Source: Neoceratodus forsteri
Taxonomy: Eukaryota; Chordata; Ceratodontiformes; Ceratodontidae
Length of the DNA: 64,000 bases
Reading direction: 5' to 3'
Assembly: GCA_016271365.2 (NCBI GenBank)
Contig: CM057452.1
Span: forward strand, 1,243,749,001 to 1,243,813,000
The notes under the pieces are model-generated. The model worked only from the letters and a program-made list of their open reading frames with translations, did not search any database and was not told where the DNA came from. Shown piece after piece: positions 1-11,044 of the stretch (the stretch's first letter is position 1; each line of letters opens with the position of its first letter). Position numbers and translations under genes: made by a program.

Positions 1-418
1 TATTTCCAGTATTTATTACTGAGGTGATATGCATGAAAACTAGATAGTTGTTCCTTGACGGTTCATCAGCTCCTATTGCTTCTTCCCAACCTGATGTCAT
101 AATACTCTGCTTGTGACATCACAGTAATTCCCATGGCAACAAAGCATTATAAATTCAAGTAGGGAATGTGATATAAAGCCAGATGAAATCTAAGGGATAA
201 AGCTATTGTTGTTGTGGGAAAGTCTTCAATTATAAATAATGGAGAGGAGAAATATATAGAAGATATATGAAATACAAGCTGAATTGTGTCTAAATATTAT
301 GTTTGCCAAAGTTTTCCCAAAGGTGTCAGCTGCTCTTTAAGTACATTAAATATTTCTTGCTTCTTGTTAAAGTTCTTTTATAATATTATTAGGTAGTATG
401 TTCCTAATATATATTTTC
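1..418. other. AT-rich sequence, nothing recognised
   Basis: No credible reading frame, repeat unit or RNA fold was seen here. The stretch is AT-rich with many stops in all frames. It borders the inverted-repeat element that follows. Confidence 0.5.
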
Positions 419-1022
419 TTTGCAAAAACTGCATTAATGCACTAGATAGAGTTCAAGTTTCTGCTACAAATGTATGGAAATGTGGCATTAGGGTTTCCAG
501 CCCTAACCCCTTCCCCACCTCAATGTAGTAAAAGGGAAAAAAAAGAGAACATTAGGGTTTTGGTCTCCAGAATCTTGGCATCAAGTGGTGGGGTCTCACT
601 TGAGGTTGTCAATCAAAATGCTCACTCCTACCTCTAGCCTCTAGCTTCCTGTCTGAAGTGGAAGGTACAGATTCAAGCCAGTGCCTCATACTTATACAAT
701 CTTCAAAGGCAGAGAAGTATGCTCCACCACACTTTGCCAATATGCATGTCGTAGCCTTCTTCACACAGGGCCCCAAAAAATGAGATCACTTCTAACCTTG
801 TTTTGCTCAGGGACAAGGGTGGGCATTAGGGTTAATAACCCAAAGAAAGACCACACCACTGACTCACAAAGACTCTGGAGAACCAAAACCCATATGGTTT
901 TTCATTTTGCTGCTTGGGGAGTCTGGTGGGAGTTAGGGTTAGAAATCCTAACACCACATTTCTATACTTTTGTGGTATTAACTTGAACCCTAACTGATGC
1001 ATTAACACAGTATTTTTCAAAG
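419..1022. mobile_element. Inverted-repeat (MITE-like) element with ATTAGGGTT motifs
   Basis: The arms at about 419-510 and 931-1,022 are imperfect reverse complements over roughly 90 bp. Both carry TTGCAAAAA-like ends, a TTAATGCA block, a GAACT/GAACC block, a CCACATTTC block and a TAGGGTT/AACCCTA block. No coding frame is credible between them, so this fits a non-autonomous DNA transposon or foldback unit. Related termini recur near 11,610-11,690 and 42,610-42,660, which argues for a dispersed family. The superfamily is not determined because no clear target-site duplication was seen. Confidence 0.6.
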
Positions 1023-1574
1023 AATTTCCTTTCTTTTGAGATAGTTAAATTGTATGCTTCTTAATGCGTGAAGACATGCAGATGCGCAGGCCCAAGGGAC
1101 AAAAGGGAAGACTCCATCAGTCAATGGAAGTGCAGGGACCCTTGTGGAATCTGCAATTCCATGCAGTGAAGGATGTCAAGAATTCATGGGGCTGTCTGGT
1201 GAGCTTTAGAAACATAGGGCTCTATGTTCCTTGTGCTTCCATGTAACTGCAGATGCAGATGCACTGGGAAAAGAATCCATCTCTTAGCTAATGCACAGGC
1301 CTCTGTGCCACCAATGGGTACAGATGTGAAGGGTCGTATGACAAGACAAGAGTTGTGCTCACTACATGGCACATGGGCCCATGCTGGTAACCTTGCTGAT
1401 TCCATTCCCTGGCTGGGGGTGTCACATAACAGCTCCATCCTACAATCTCATCACATTCTACTGGGTCACTGAGCTCAGCCCCAAACTCTACTTACAGGGA
1501 TGGGATACCAAATCACACTCACTGGTGTCAAGACAGGCACTACACACAAACTTTATTTTTTTTTTATTTTGAGC
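1023..1574. other. Unassigned sequence
   Basis: Short overlapping open frames occur on both strands here, none with a recognisable motif. No tandem repeat or strong fold was seen. Confidence 0.4.
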
Positions 1575-2235
1575 CTCAAATCTCAAAATAGTCATTTTAT
1601 GACTCCCGTTATAAACATGACATATAGCATTAATAGTATATTGGTCAAAATGTCATTTTGCACCAGAAGTGCAAAAATACATCTTGTCCAGGAATTAAAA
1701 AGTGACACCTGTCACATTTATGAGTTGGTGTGAATAAAAAAATGGCTATGTTGACATTTTGGAGCGAAAGTACAGAAAATTACTGAAGTTAAGAGTAAAC
1801 ATTGAAATACTGCATGCTCACTCATAACTTGGTCATTTTACCATACTTATACACCAAATTGTCAGCATAGCATTCTTATGACCCCAACTCATGAGCCCAG
1901 TAGGTGAAAAGTTTTGAATCCCTGCCAAAACATCATTCCATGCCACAGGTGCAAAAACACATTTTGACCTGGATCTGAAAAATGGCAGCTATCACATTCA
2001 TTAGTGGTTTGACAAAATGGCTATGTTGAAAATTTGGTGTCAAAATATTGAAAAATACCAAAGTTTTGAGCAAGTCCAGAAAAATGTAAGTGTGCACTCA
2101 TAATTTTGTTGTTTTTGAATATTTCAGCGACAAGTTTTCAACATAGCCTTCTTATGATCCTACTTCATGAAACAAAGGCACTGAAAATCTTCAAATTCTG
2201 CCCAAAAGGTGATTTCACAAAGTGATTGTGAAATC
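1575..2235. repeat. Outlying units of the ~295-bp palindromic satellite
   Basis: The text repeats the motif set that defines the large array at 20.7-25.7 kb: CATTTT blocks, TTTTCAACATAGCC and its complement ATGGCTATGTTGAAAA, a CACATTTTG block, and TCATGA next to GTGACA/GTCACA. Two diverged units are visible, spaced about 280 bp apart (compare about 1,861 with about 2,135). No protein is encoded. The unit is internally self-complementary, as described for the main array. Confidence 0.6.
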
Positions 2236-2544
2236 ATGTGTTTTGTTCTTGATTTTGTTTTATTTTGGAACTGAATTGTTCTACCTTCTGTCTTAAGTTG
2301 TATCTTATGATTGTCCCTTTTTATCTTTCTGTAAATTGGATATTGCTTGCTATTGTATCTCCACCTCCCATTTACCCAGGACACATCTGGAAACAAACTA
2401 TTGTAGCTCAGTATGCCTTTCCTGGTGAAACTTTTTCAAATTAAATAAATAAATAAATAAAATAAATCACCTTTTGGTCCAGATTTGCAGAATTCCACCA
2501 CTTTTGGTCATAAGGTGGGGTCCCAAAAAGATCATGTTCAAAAA

Positions 2545-2730
2545 GTGGTATAAATATATTCAAAAATAGCGAAGTTATGAAGAAAAGTTCAAACTCCATT
2601 GACATGAATTAACCCAGGCTTACCTCATTTTCTCATATCGCTATCATCAGTTCCAGCAGCAAGATTTGTCTTCTATCAGAGAGTGGCTCTATGCTGTGTT
2701 CAGGTGAGGGAGCATAGTGGAGGTGTGTGG

Positions 2731-2786
<56 letters not shown>
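2545..2786. repeat. Short dispersed repeat ending in (GATA)n, copy 1
   Basis: About 185 bp ending in GGTGTGTGG are followed by a (GATA)n run at 2,731-2,786. The same ~200-bp sequence followed by (GATA)n recurs at about 13,775-14,028, inside a CR1. That shows a mobile or duplicated unit and not chance. Here the GATA run directly abuts the 3' end of an antisense L2, whose own tail would read (TATC)n, so ownership of the microsatellite is ambiguous. Confidence 0.6.
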
Positions 2787-3550
2787 TTTCATTTATAAAG
2801 TGCCCATTTCCATGGATTCTGGGTGCTGCACACACAGTTCAATAACACAGTAAATAAAAGCAGCAGCTTAACACAAACTAAAATTCTATCCATCCCTTTA
2901 AAACTAATCAATCATTAAAAGCCTGATGGAATAAAAAGGTTTTTAATGGTTTCCTAAAGGCTTCTACAGAGGAGGCCTCTCTTAGATAATCAGGCAGGGA
3001 GCTCCACAGAGTGGGCACGTCCACCGAAAATGCTCTATCTCCAGAATGCTGCAGCTTCACTCTGGGAACTCCAAGGAGCCCCCCTCCCAGGAAAATGGAG
3101 CGCCCAGGGCAGAAGGTAGGGGACAAGAAGATCTTGCAGATAGACAGGTCCCCTTTCATGTAGAGATTTGTTGATCAGGATCCCTACCTTGAAGACAATT
3201 CTCCACCTGACTGGCAGCCAGTGCAGACCACAGAGGACCAGGGTGAAATGATCACTTCGTCTCACCCCAGTCAGTAATCTTGCCACCGCATTCTGCACCA
3301 GCTGCAGCCTGCGGAGGTTGCCCCCAGATAACCCTAGGTACAGGGTATTACAATAGTCCAGCCTGGAAGTGACAAAAGCATACCCAAGTGTGGTCAGATC
3401 CTCCAGCAGGATCAGGGCTCAGATTCGGGCAATGTTCCTTAGATGATAAAATCCACTCCTGACGACGGCCGACACCTGAGCATCAAGCATGAAACAATCA
3501 TCAAGCATCATGACCAAATCCTTCACCTGACTAGACGGAGTAAGGAGAAC
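2787..3550 (-). pseudogene. L2-type LINE, 3' part of ORF2 plus 3' UTR (antisense, 5'-truncated)
   Basis: On the minus strand, broken frames spell the C-terminal part of an L2/Maui-type LINE polyprotein. In order there is a block with AFVTSRLDYCN (about 3,375-3,350), QLVQNAVARLLTGVRR (about 3,310-3,260), LHWLPVRWRI with FKVGILINKSLH (about 3,220-3,160), then DRAFSVDVPTLWSSLPDYLR (about 3,040-2,985). These follow the reverse transcriptase domain in L2 elements. At least one frameshift and one stop separate the blocks. The sequence then runs into a short 3' UTR with TTTATAAATGAAATA and a (TATC)n tail. The EN and RT core are absent, as is usual for a 5'-truncated copy. It is not functional. Confidence 0.8.
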
Positions 3551-3599
3551 ACCCCCCAACACAAGGTTAGTGCTAAGTGGGAGGTCAGGTTGGGGTGGA

Positions 3600-4345
3600 T
3601 GGGGAGTGTGTGTGTGGGGGGGGGTCAGATTGGAGAAAGACCGTTTCCTGTTTATAGGAAAAAAAAGATCAACAAGGGATGGTTTTCTTTATTGTAGGGT
3701 GAAAAAATCCAACACTGGAGACTGGGCACTCCATTGTCAGGACGGTGTTCTGTGGCACTCAGATGGCTACTTTGCTGCTGCCACCTATTTTTTTTGGGGG
3801 GACAGACAAATAGAAAAAAATTATGGAATCGGCAGCTCAGTGCTGTAATTGAAGCCAGCATTACAACTCCAGCTAAAGCTTCATATTTCAAAAAAGTCCC
3901 ACTGTTCTTATACTGAGAAAACAGGTGACGGTGCTGTGGAATATAATTAGGTAAGTGAAGGTGAGAGTATGTGTGGGAGGGTTCATTGTGTATATTTGGG
4001 TTGGTGTGGGTGGGTGGGACAGATCGTCAATGGACCATTTTGTTTCCAGTCTTAAGGAAAAAAAAAGATCAGTAAGGCATGATTTTCTTTATTTGTAGGG
4101 GGACAGAAGCCAACACTGGAGATTAGGCACCCCAGTATCAGGATGCTGTTTGGCAGCCATGGAGATGGGTGCACTGGTGCCACCACATATATTAAACAAA
4201 GGAAGCAGGGCTGATGTGGAGAGGAAGGGGGCAAGAGAAGTGGAACGGGGTGGGTGATCAGTCCACTTACATTACTTATTTTAAATAAACAAATTAGACA
4301 TAGGAAAGGTGTGGGGGTCAGCATCCTGGAGGGGAAGGGGAGAAA
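3600..4345. repeat. Degenerate direct duplication (~370-400 bp units)
   Basis: About 3,640-3,840 and 4,030-4,200 share a sequence built around GAAAAAAAAGATCA, a TTTCTTTATT-TGTAGGG block, CCAACACTGGAGA and a GGGCAC/AGGCACC-CAG-TCAGGA block, in the same order and orientation. A third partial match (AGCCAGCA...CTGCAGCTTCATA) occurs at 4,470-4,520. No protein is recognisable. It is probably a tandemly duplicated non-coding transposon fragment. Confidence 0.5.
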
Positions 4346-4392
4346 AAAGTAATATAAGGTGTGGGCACCCTGGTCTGCTCAAGAAATATGAA

Positions 4393-4394
4393 GA

Positions 4395-4434
<40 letters not shown>

Positions 4435-4450
4435 AAGACAGACAGACAGA
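4393..4450. repeat. Compound microsatellite (GATA)n(GACA)n
   Basis: About five GATA units run straight into about nine GACA-type units with one interruption. It is a simple tetranucleotide repeat seen directly in the sequence. Confidence 0.9.
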
Positions 4451-4881
4451 TCATGATCACTGGGTCATTGTTGAAACTGGAGCCAGCAGCAGAATGCCTG
4501 CTGCAGCTTCATAAGTCAAGAAAATATGGCTGTTCTCATAACAGACAAGGCAAGTGAATGGCCCCTCTCACAAAGCTGGGCACCTTGGATTTTTGGTTGC
4601 TAGAAATGTTATTTCCAGGGTAATTTTCACAAAAACAAACACTAGAATATAGCTTAACTGGTTCTATTTACCTAGATTTGGGTATTTTTCTTTTGTTTTG
4701 TTTTTTAAACTACATCATTTATGTAGATTTTTAGCAATTTTTATTTTGTTAAAATCCAAAACAAGAGGGTAGTCATACAAAGGAAGAATTTTGGCTCAAA
4801 GAAGATTCTTCTTTCATGAGAGAAAAATTCTTCTTTCGTATCAAACTTCTGAAAGACCCTACTGAGCATGTTAAGAAAACA

Positions 4882-5845
4882 GGGCCAGATTCTAGAAAAG
4901 TTATGCCTGGCATAACAGCACTTGCACCAAGTAGAATGGCGCAAGTAGCAACTTACGCCAGCAGTTGCGACTTGCGCTATTCTACAAAGTAGCCTGCAAC
5001 ATGTCACAGGCCACTTGCACTGAACAGCTGTTACGCCGGCAGTTGTGCCATAAACCCCCTGCAATATGGCACTGGGGGTTTACAGCAGCAGTTGCGCCCC
5101 ATTCCAGAAGGGCAGCAACAAAGTCCCCAATGTTGGGATTCTACAAGAACTCACAGAGGAGAACCGGTGCCATAAGTTACACCTGCATTTAGCTGGTGTA
5201 ACTTACATCCGTCCTCCGTGGGTCCTGTAGAACCCGATCCATGTGTCCCCCATGCCCAGACCACCCCTGTTGCCTCCCCACTGGGCATCACAGCGCGATC
5301 CCACCCAATCCCCGTACTGTACATGACCCCCGTACAGTAATGGCCCCGCAGGACTGCCCACACCAACTGCCTCCTCATGCCTGTGTTACATGCCATGCAG
5401 GGCTGCCCACACCCCAGCCCCCCAAGTCTCCCATTATAAAATGCACCACAGGGCAGCGCTGTCATCCCCTCACCCGTGCCCTGACCCCTGAGTTGCTGAC
5501 CGCAAAAGCAGCAAATAACCCAATAAGCTCTGGTAGTCTAGTGGCCCCCCACTAAACCATGCCAGCCCACCCAGCACCCCCACCACCCATCCCCAGCCAG
5601 CGACTGGCACAGCCCACCTCTCACCTCCATGGCCAGCCACCGACTGAGTTATGTAGGAGCGCTACTGGAAAGACACACTCAGAAATTAACATGTCAGGCA
5701 GGAAAGTTATAATTTGCACAAGTTACATAACTTTCTCAAGATACTGTTGTATTTTGCTCAAATTATGTAATTTGCACAAAATACAACCGTATCTTGTGCA
5801 AGATATATAATTTGCACAAATAGAAGTGCAGCGTCTGAATGGCCC
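4882..5845. mobile_element. Non-autonomous repeat with AGGGCCA termini (tentative)
   Basis: The left edge reads AGGGCCAGATTC and the right edge ends GAATGGCCCT, giving short inverted AGGGCCA..TTC ends. The interior holds many GCGCAAGT, TTACGCC and TTGCAC motifs on both strands plus a CTGGTAGTCTAGTGGCC motif at 5,531-5,548, which also recurs through the 48.4-49.2 kb palindrome. There is no credible coding frame. No clear target-site duplication was seen, so boundaries and unity are uncertain. Confidence 0.35.
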
Positions 5846-5856
5846 TGTGCTCCCAT

Positions 5857-6112
5857 CATAACATAAGGATGCTGTTATACTGTCTCAATGGAGGGATGAG
5901 AGCACAGTGTCCAAAAGACCCTATGGTTTCAACATAGCATCAGGATAATGTTATACTGTCTCAATGGAGAGATGGTAGCGCAGGGCCCTTCCCACTGTAA
6001 AATAAGGATACTGTTATAGTGTCGCAAGGATACTGATATACTATCTCATTGGAGGAATGAGAGCACAGGGTCCAAAGGACACTGTGCTCACACTGTAAAA
6101 TAGGGATACATA
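5857..6112. repeat. ~85-bp tandem repeat, about three copies
   Basis: Three successive units each contain AGGATA/AGGATG, CTGTTATACTGTCTCAATGG and a GATGAGAGCACAG-GTCC block. They are diverged but in register. The repeat is non-coding. Confidence 0.65.
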
Positions 6113-6282
6113 TGAATATATGAAGAAGCCAGCAGAAGAAGGTCATTGGGTCTATCAGTCTGCTCTTATTGCAGGGTCCACAGCTTGAGCTAATGTCCCT
6201 GCCCTCCCTCCCCACTCCTCCCATCCTCCATACCCATGATTCTTATCTTCACCTATGCCTATCCAAGCCCCTCTTAAAGCTG

Positions 6283-6317
6283 CTTAATCCTTCTCCCAGC
6301 AAGGGAGAAGGATTAAG
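6283..6317. other. Perfect 15-bp hairpin
   Basis: CTTAATCCTTCTCCC is followed after a 5-nt loop (AGCAA) by its exact complement GGGAGAAGGATTAAG. It lies just before the putative 5' leader of the CR1 at 6.3-11.0 kb. It could be the end of a small element or a structured leader; its function is unknown. Confidence 0.75.
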
Positions 6318-6329
6318 ACTTAATTTGGC

Positions 6330-7005
6330 TAAGCAGATTTACTGTGTGGTGGTGTTTTTATTTTTTACTCACAGGGATTGCTACTGTTTGTTGCTAACAT
6401 TTCATTGCTTTATTTTTTCTCTGATTCAAATTGTTGTTGCTGGTATACCTTCTTCTGCATTATTACAAGGTGTGCCTACAGGTGTGTGCTAACAGATTAC
6501 TGCTGTAATCTTCTGATTCAAATTGTCTTTTGCAAGGTGTATCTTCTGTTACTGCTTTATTTTTCTCTGGAGCAAAGTGTTTCTTACAGGTATATCTTCT
6601 CTGAAATTATTACAGGTGGTGCTTTACAGGTTTTACAGTTTTATCTAACATTAGGATAAGCTTTCAGGGTTACTGCATTTGTTGTTGACTGATTGTTTCT
6701 GCTCTTACCTCCTTGTTCTTTCGTCCGTGGTTCTTCTTTTTAGGCAGGGAAGGCCCAGCCACCCACCCCATCCCCAACCACCCCACGCTACACTCCTTTT
6801 ATAGGGTACCACAGTTGTGACATTTCCTGTGGCAGAGCAGGAAGGGCGGATCAGTGGGGCCTCCACAGAATGATCTCATTTACAGGGCACTAGTAATTTA
6901 ACTTGTTATAACAAGTTAAGCGAACCTAATTAAACCATTACTTGCATTTTTCTTTTTTCCTTCTAATTACTCTGACTAGGTTACAAACCCAGCAACTTAT
7001 TTGGA
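6330..7005 (+). mobile_element. Putative 5' leader of CR1-A with direct repeats
   Basis: This stretch precedes the first CR1 ORF and has no coding motif of its own. It contains degenerate direct repeats about 93 bp apart, with CTGATTCAAATTGT at 6,421 and 6,514 and later ACAGGTATATCTTCT and TTATTACAGGT blocks. CR1-clade elements can carry repeated promoter units in the 5' UTR, so assigning it to CR1-A is an inference from position. Confidence 0.4.
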
Positions 7006-8117
7006 ATGGATTTCATTAACTGCAGGTACTGTGGAACAATTTTCAGAAGGACAGTCTTACAGGATTTAGGACACTGTCCTACATGCTGGGCCTTTGAGAT
7101 CTTAGGTCTCAGCTCCGGGCAGCATGGGCAGAGATTGCGCCTCAAATTTCATATTGAAGAGGAAATACATTATAAGAACCACCGCCATTTCCCCAGCATC
7201 CAACAGAAAACCTCGACCGCAGAGGGTAGTTGGTCCAGGAGGTTGGCAGGTGGTTAGGAGGAGCAAATCAGGTGCCCCATCACTCTCTGCTCTCCAACAC
7301 ATTACTCCAAAACCATATAAACACTACAAACAGGTATCTGCCTCTATCTCTGAAATCAAATAAAGAGGCAGAAGACACTGCAGAGCAGGACACTGCAGCA
7401 CAGGAGCTAGCACAACAATACTCACCCAAATCAGGAACCAAAACTAAACAAGCACAAAGGAAATCCAAAAACTCTGATCATAGGAGACTCCATGATTCGG
7501 GAGTTGATACCATCTCCAGCCAGGGTGATGGTCAGATGTCTCCAGGTACCTCAGCATGGAGAGACACTGACCGCATTGCTAAAATTGTTCACAAAGCAGG
7601 AGAAAACATTGATGTCCTAGTACACATAGGGACTAATGATCTCGCCAGCTGGTCAGTTATGGAGACCAAGGAACACCTGACTAAGCTGGGTGACAAACTA
7701 TCATCTATTTCGTCCGGCATCTCCTTCTCTGAGATCCTGCCAGTCTGGGAGAAGGGAGCAGATGGATGGAAGGTCAGAGAAGGGGAGATAGGGGAGCTAA
7801 ACATGTGGCTCAAGGACTGGTGCGAGGAAAAAGGACACAGATTTGTAGGGAACTGGCAACAGTTCTGGGAGCGAAAGTTCTTTAAATTTGATGGACTGCG
7901 TCTGACTAAAGAGAGTCAGTGCATTGGGGCAGAAGTTTGGCGTCTTTGCAGAATATTTAAACTAGCAAATGGGAGAGGGTGCAGCACCCTATCGTCGAAT
8001 GGGAAGAACACCCCTCCCCCCTCAGCTAGTGGTCAAACAGGAATTCAGCTTGTTTGCCGTTCATTTGCATCACCAGGTAAGAAAAAGGTTTGTCTCCCCA
8101 TACGATGCACAGGGTAA
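7006..8117 (+). pseudogene. CR1-A ORF1 remnant: Cys zinc-binding N-terminus and SGNH esterase domain
   Basis: The first frame begins MDFINCRYCG and has C-x2-C ... C-x2-C spacing (CRYC, CPTC within residues 6-28), a zinc-binding N-terminus found in some CR1 ORF1 proteins. The same frame later carries the esterase block I (GDSMIRELIPSP, about 7,486-7,520). After a frameshift near 7,545 the other frame continues with GTSAWRDTDRI, then the oxyanion block HIGTNDL (about 7,624-7,644), and ends with FDGLRLTKES near 7,880-7,910. In the family the last block is usually D-x-x-H; here the catalytic His position reads Arg. This ORF1 protein is an RNA-binding/esterase accessory for CR1 retrotransposition. 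The copy is broken by at least one frameshift and the active-site change. Confidence 0.75.
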
Positions 8118-9110
8118 TGCCAAACTCACCCAACAACTAACACACCAAAATCTGGCCAATGGAAAATCATGTACACAAATGCTCACAGCCTGGAAATAAG
8201 ATCCCAGACCTGCAGGCAATAATGTCAGAGGCTAAACTGGACATAGTAGCATTAGTGAGACGTGGTTTACCAGTAACCACACTTGGGAGACTTCAGTACC
8301 TGGCTATGTATTGTTCAGAAGAGACTGAGGTGCAAAGGGGGAGGAGTGGCCCTGTATGTTAATGAAAATATCAAAGCTACAGAAATTCAGAATACACATA
8401 AGGAGCCAGAAGAACTGTGGGTCACCCTGGAAACAGGAAATGGGACAGCCATAAGAACTGGGGTTGTCTACAGGCCCCAGACCAGAGGGAGGACATAGAC
8501 ACATTACTGTTAGAAGATATACAAAACATGACAGCTAAAGGGAGGTTCTGATAATGGGAGACTTCAACATGCCAGATACAGATTGGTCAATACCAGCAGG
8601 AACATCTGCCAGAACTAGACTCATAGTGGATTCCCTGCAGGGAGGGCCTCAAACAACTGGTACAGCAACCCACAAGAGACAGGGCTATCCTAGATCTAGT
8701 ACTGACTAACAAAGAAGGGATCACAGATCTCCAGGTAGAAGGTCACCTGGGGTCCAGTGACCATCACATGGTATGGTTCAATTTGGCTACTACATCTAAA
8801 TCATCCCATTCCAAGGCAAAATATGGGACTTCAGAGGAGCTGACTTTGATAAGATGGCCAACAGAGTTAAGCTAGCCCTGGCAAAAAGAAACACAGGTGA
8901 GGAGGTACAGGCAAAGTGGGCAAGCATTAAGGATACAATACTTGAAGCAACATCCCATTGTGTTAGACAGAAAAGGAAGTGCAAAAAGAAGGAAACCACT
9001 TTGGTTCTCAAATACAGTAGCAGAAAAGGTCAAAGCCAAAAGGCTGGCCTTCAGGAAATATAAAGGAACACAGCAGGATGAAGATAGGAGGCATACCAAA
9101 CTGCCCTAAG
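8118..9110 (+). pseudogene. CR1-A ORF2, apurinic-type endonuclease portion (broken)
   Basis: Fragmented frames carry the endonuclease landmarks of a CR1 ORF2. They are an N-terminal block with NKIPDLQAIMSEAKLDIVAL (about 8,195-8,255), a block with NENIKATEIQ, a GVVYRPQT block, the GDFNMPDTDW motif (about 8,555-8,585) and the SSDHHMVWFNL block (about 8,755-8,790) containing the catalytic SDH. The enzyme would nick target DNA for target-primed reverse transcription. Several frameshifts and stops (for example near 8,360 and 8,500) separate the blocks, so no intact product is possible. It continues into the linker and the reverse transcriptase. Confidence 0.8.
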
Positions 9111-10587
9111 GAAGCAGTGAAGGCAGTAAGGCAGGCAAAGTCCCAAACTGAGGAAACACTAGCATGAACAGTAAAAGAAGGTGACAAGACTTTCTATAGA
9201 TACATTAGTGAAAGGAGAAAGTCCAGAGGGGTATTGCTAGCTTAATGGAGAAAAGGGAGCATGGAGAGGAGGACCCTGTAAAGGCATCTATCCTAAATAG
9301 ATACTTTGCTTAGTATTTACCAAGAGAAGGTAGGGCAGGGCCCACAGCTCAGCATCATGGACACAGGGGAGGAGGTGAGCACTACTCCCTTCACAAAAGA
9401 AAGGGTCCTACAAGAGCTTGCAAGCTCAGGGTGGATAAGGCAATGGGACCTGATGGCATACATCCCAGGGTACTTAAGGAGCTAAAGGAGGAACTAGCAG
9501 AGCCATTAGCAGAATTGTTTAGTGAGTCTCTGAGCACAGGAGAGGTCCCAGAAGACTGGAGAAGGGTTTATGTGATCCCGCTCCACAAGAGTGGTAGCAG
9601 GGAGGAGGCAGGGAACTACAGACCAGTCAGTCTTACCTCAGTAGTGGGCAAGATTATGGAGGCATTCCTTAAGGAAAGGATAGTGCAACACCTGGAATCC
9701 ATAGGGGCACAGGATCCAAGACAGCATGGGTTTACAAAAGGAAGGTCCTGTCAAACTAATCTCATAGATTTCTTTGACTGGGTAACCAGAGTGGTGGACC
9801 AAGGGGGAGCAGTTGTTGTCGCCTACCTTGACTTCAGCAAAGCTTTTGACACTGTTCCACATAGAAGATTGATAAATAAGCTAGGTAGGCTCGGGTGGGT
9901 CAGAAGTTGGTCAACTGGGTGGCAAACTGGTTGACTGGCAGAAAACAGAGAGTGGTGGTAAATGGTATACAGTCAGAAGAGATGCAAGTCACAAGTGGGG
10001 TACCTCAGGGATCAGTCCTGGGGCCAGTCCTATTCAACATCTTCATTAGTGACCTCGCAGATGGACTAGAGGGTAAGGCTTGTCTGTTTGCAGATGACAC
10101 CAAGATCTGCAACAGAGTAGATGATCCAGATGGGGTGGGCAGAATGAGAAGAGATCTGGATAAACTAGCAAAATGGTCAGAAGAATGGCAACTGGGATTT
10201 AATGCAAAGAAGTGCAAAATCATGCACATAGGGAAGAGAAACCCTGAAGCCACTTATAGGCTGGGAGGGGAGTTGCTAGCAGTCACAAAGGAAGAAAGAG
10301 ACTTGGGCATCATCATCATCACTGATGACCTAAAATCATCCAAGCAGACCTCTAAAGCAGTAGGTAAGGCTAGGGAGGTGTTAGGATGTATTAGTAGGGG
10401 TATCACAAGTCGTAAGAGGGAGGTAATAATCCCTCTGTACAAGACATTGGTTAGGCCCCATCTGGAGTACTGCGTGCAGTATTGGAGGCCACACCTTCAC
10501 AAGGACATTAACCAAATTGAGGCAGTCCAGAGAAGGGCAACCAAAATGGTGCAGGACTGCATCAGAAGACATATGAGGACAGATTAA
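9111..10587 (+). pseudogene. CR1-A ORF2, reverse transcriptase portion (one main frameshift)
   Basis: A degraded linker leads to a long open frame from 9,431 with KAMGPDGIHPRVLK, VPEDWRRVYVIPLHKSG, NYRPVSLTSVVGKIME and the motif A block YLDFSKAFDTVPH. A frameshift near 9,893 moves to the next frame. That frame carries NWLTGRKQRVVVNG, TSGVPQGSVLGPVLFN (motif B), LFADDTK (motif C, FADD at 10,087-10,098), WQLGFNAKKCKIMHIG and the C-terminal LYKTLVRPHLEYCVQYWRP. The catalytic aspartates are present. Copying CR1 RNA at the target site is the known role. This RT is well preserved compared with the endonuclease, so the copy may be fairly young, but it is not intact. Confidence 0.9.
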
Positions 10588-11044
10588 CGAGCTCAATATG
10601 TATACCCTTGAGCAAAGGAGGAGAGAGGTGATATGATCAAGACATTTAAACACCTTAAGGGCATAAACAAGGTGAAAGAGTCTAACATGTTTAAATATAA
10701 GAAAAATAGCAGGACAAGAGGACACAGCATGAGATTAGAGGGAGGCCGATTAAGGGGAAATGAGAAATTCTTTTCACAGAAAGGGAGGTAGATGCATGGA
10801 ATGGCTTACCACAAGAAGTGGTGGCTATGAATACAGTGCAGGGCTTCAAACAGGCATGGGATAGGCATAAGGGAGCAATACAAATGACTATGAATAGATA
10901 GGTCACTGACAGAGCAAAGGCCGATGGCACATTTATAAGGTAGAAAAAGAAATGGGCAGACTGGATGGGCCTTGCGGTCCTTATCTGCCGTCAACTTCTA
11001 TGTTTCTATGTTCTATGTTTCTATGTTTCTATGTTTCTATGTTT
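10588..11044 (+). mobile_element. CR1-A 3' end and TTCTATG-type tail
   Basis: The sequence after the RT continues as degraded C-terminal coding and 3' UTR (GGCAGACTGGATGGGCC, TTATCTGCCGTC). It ends in repeated TTCTATG at about 11,000-11,044, the diagnostic microsatellite-like tail of CR1 elements. A nearly identical copy of this end lies at 49,790-50,285. Confidence 0.9.

Noticed and set aside
487..985. Interstitial telomere repeats (TTAGGG words)
   Set aside because: The words occur singly within inverted arms and are not in tandem.
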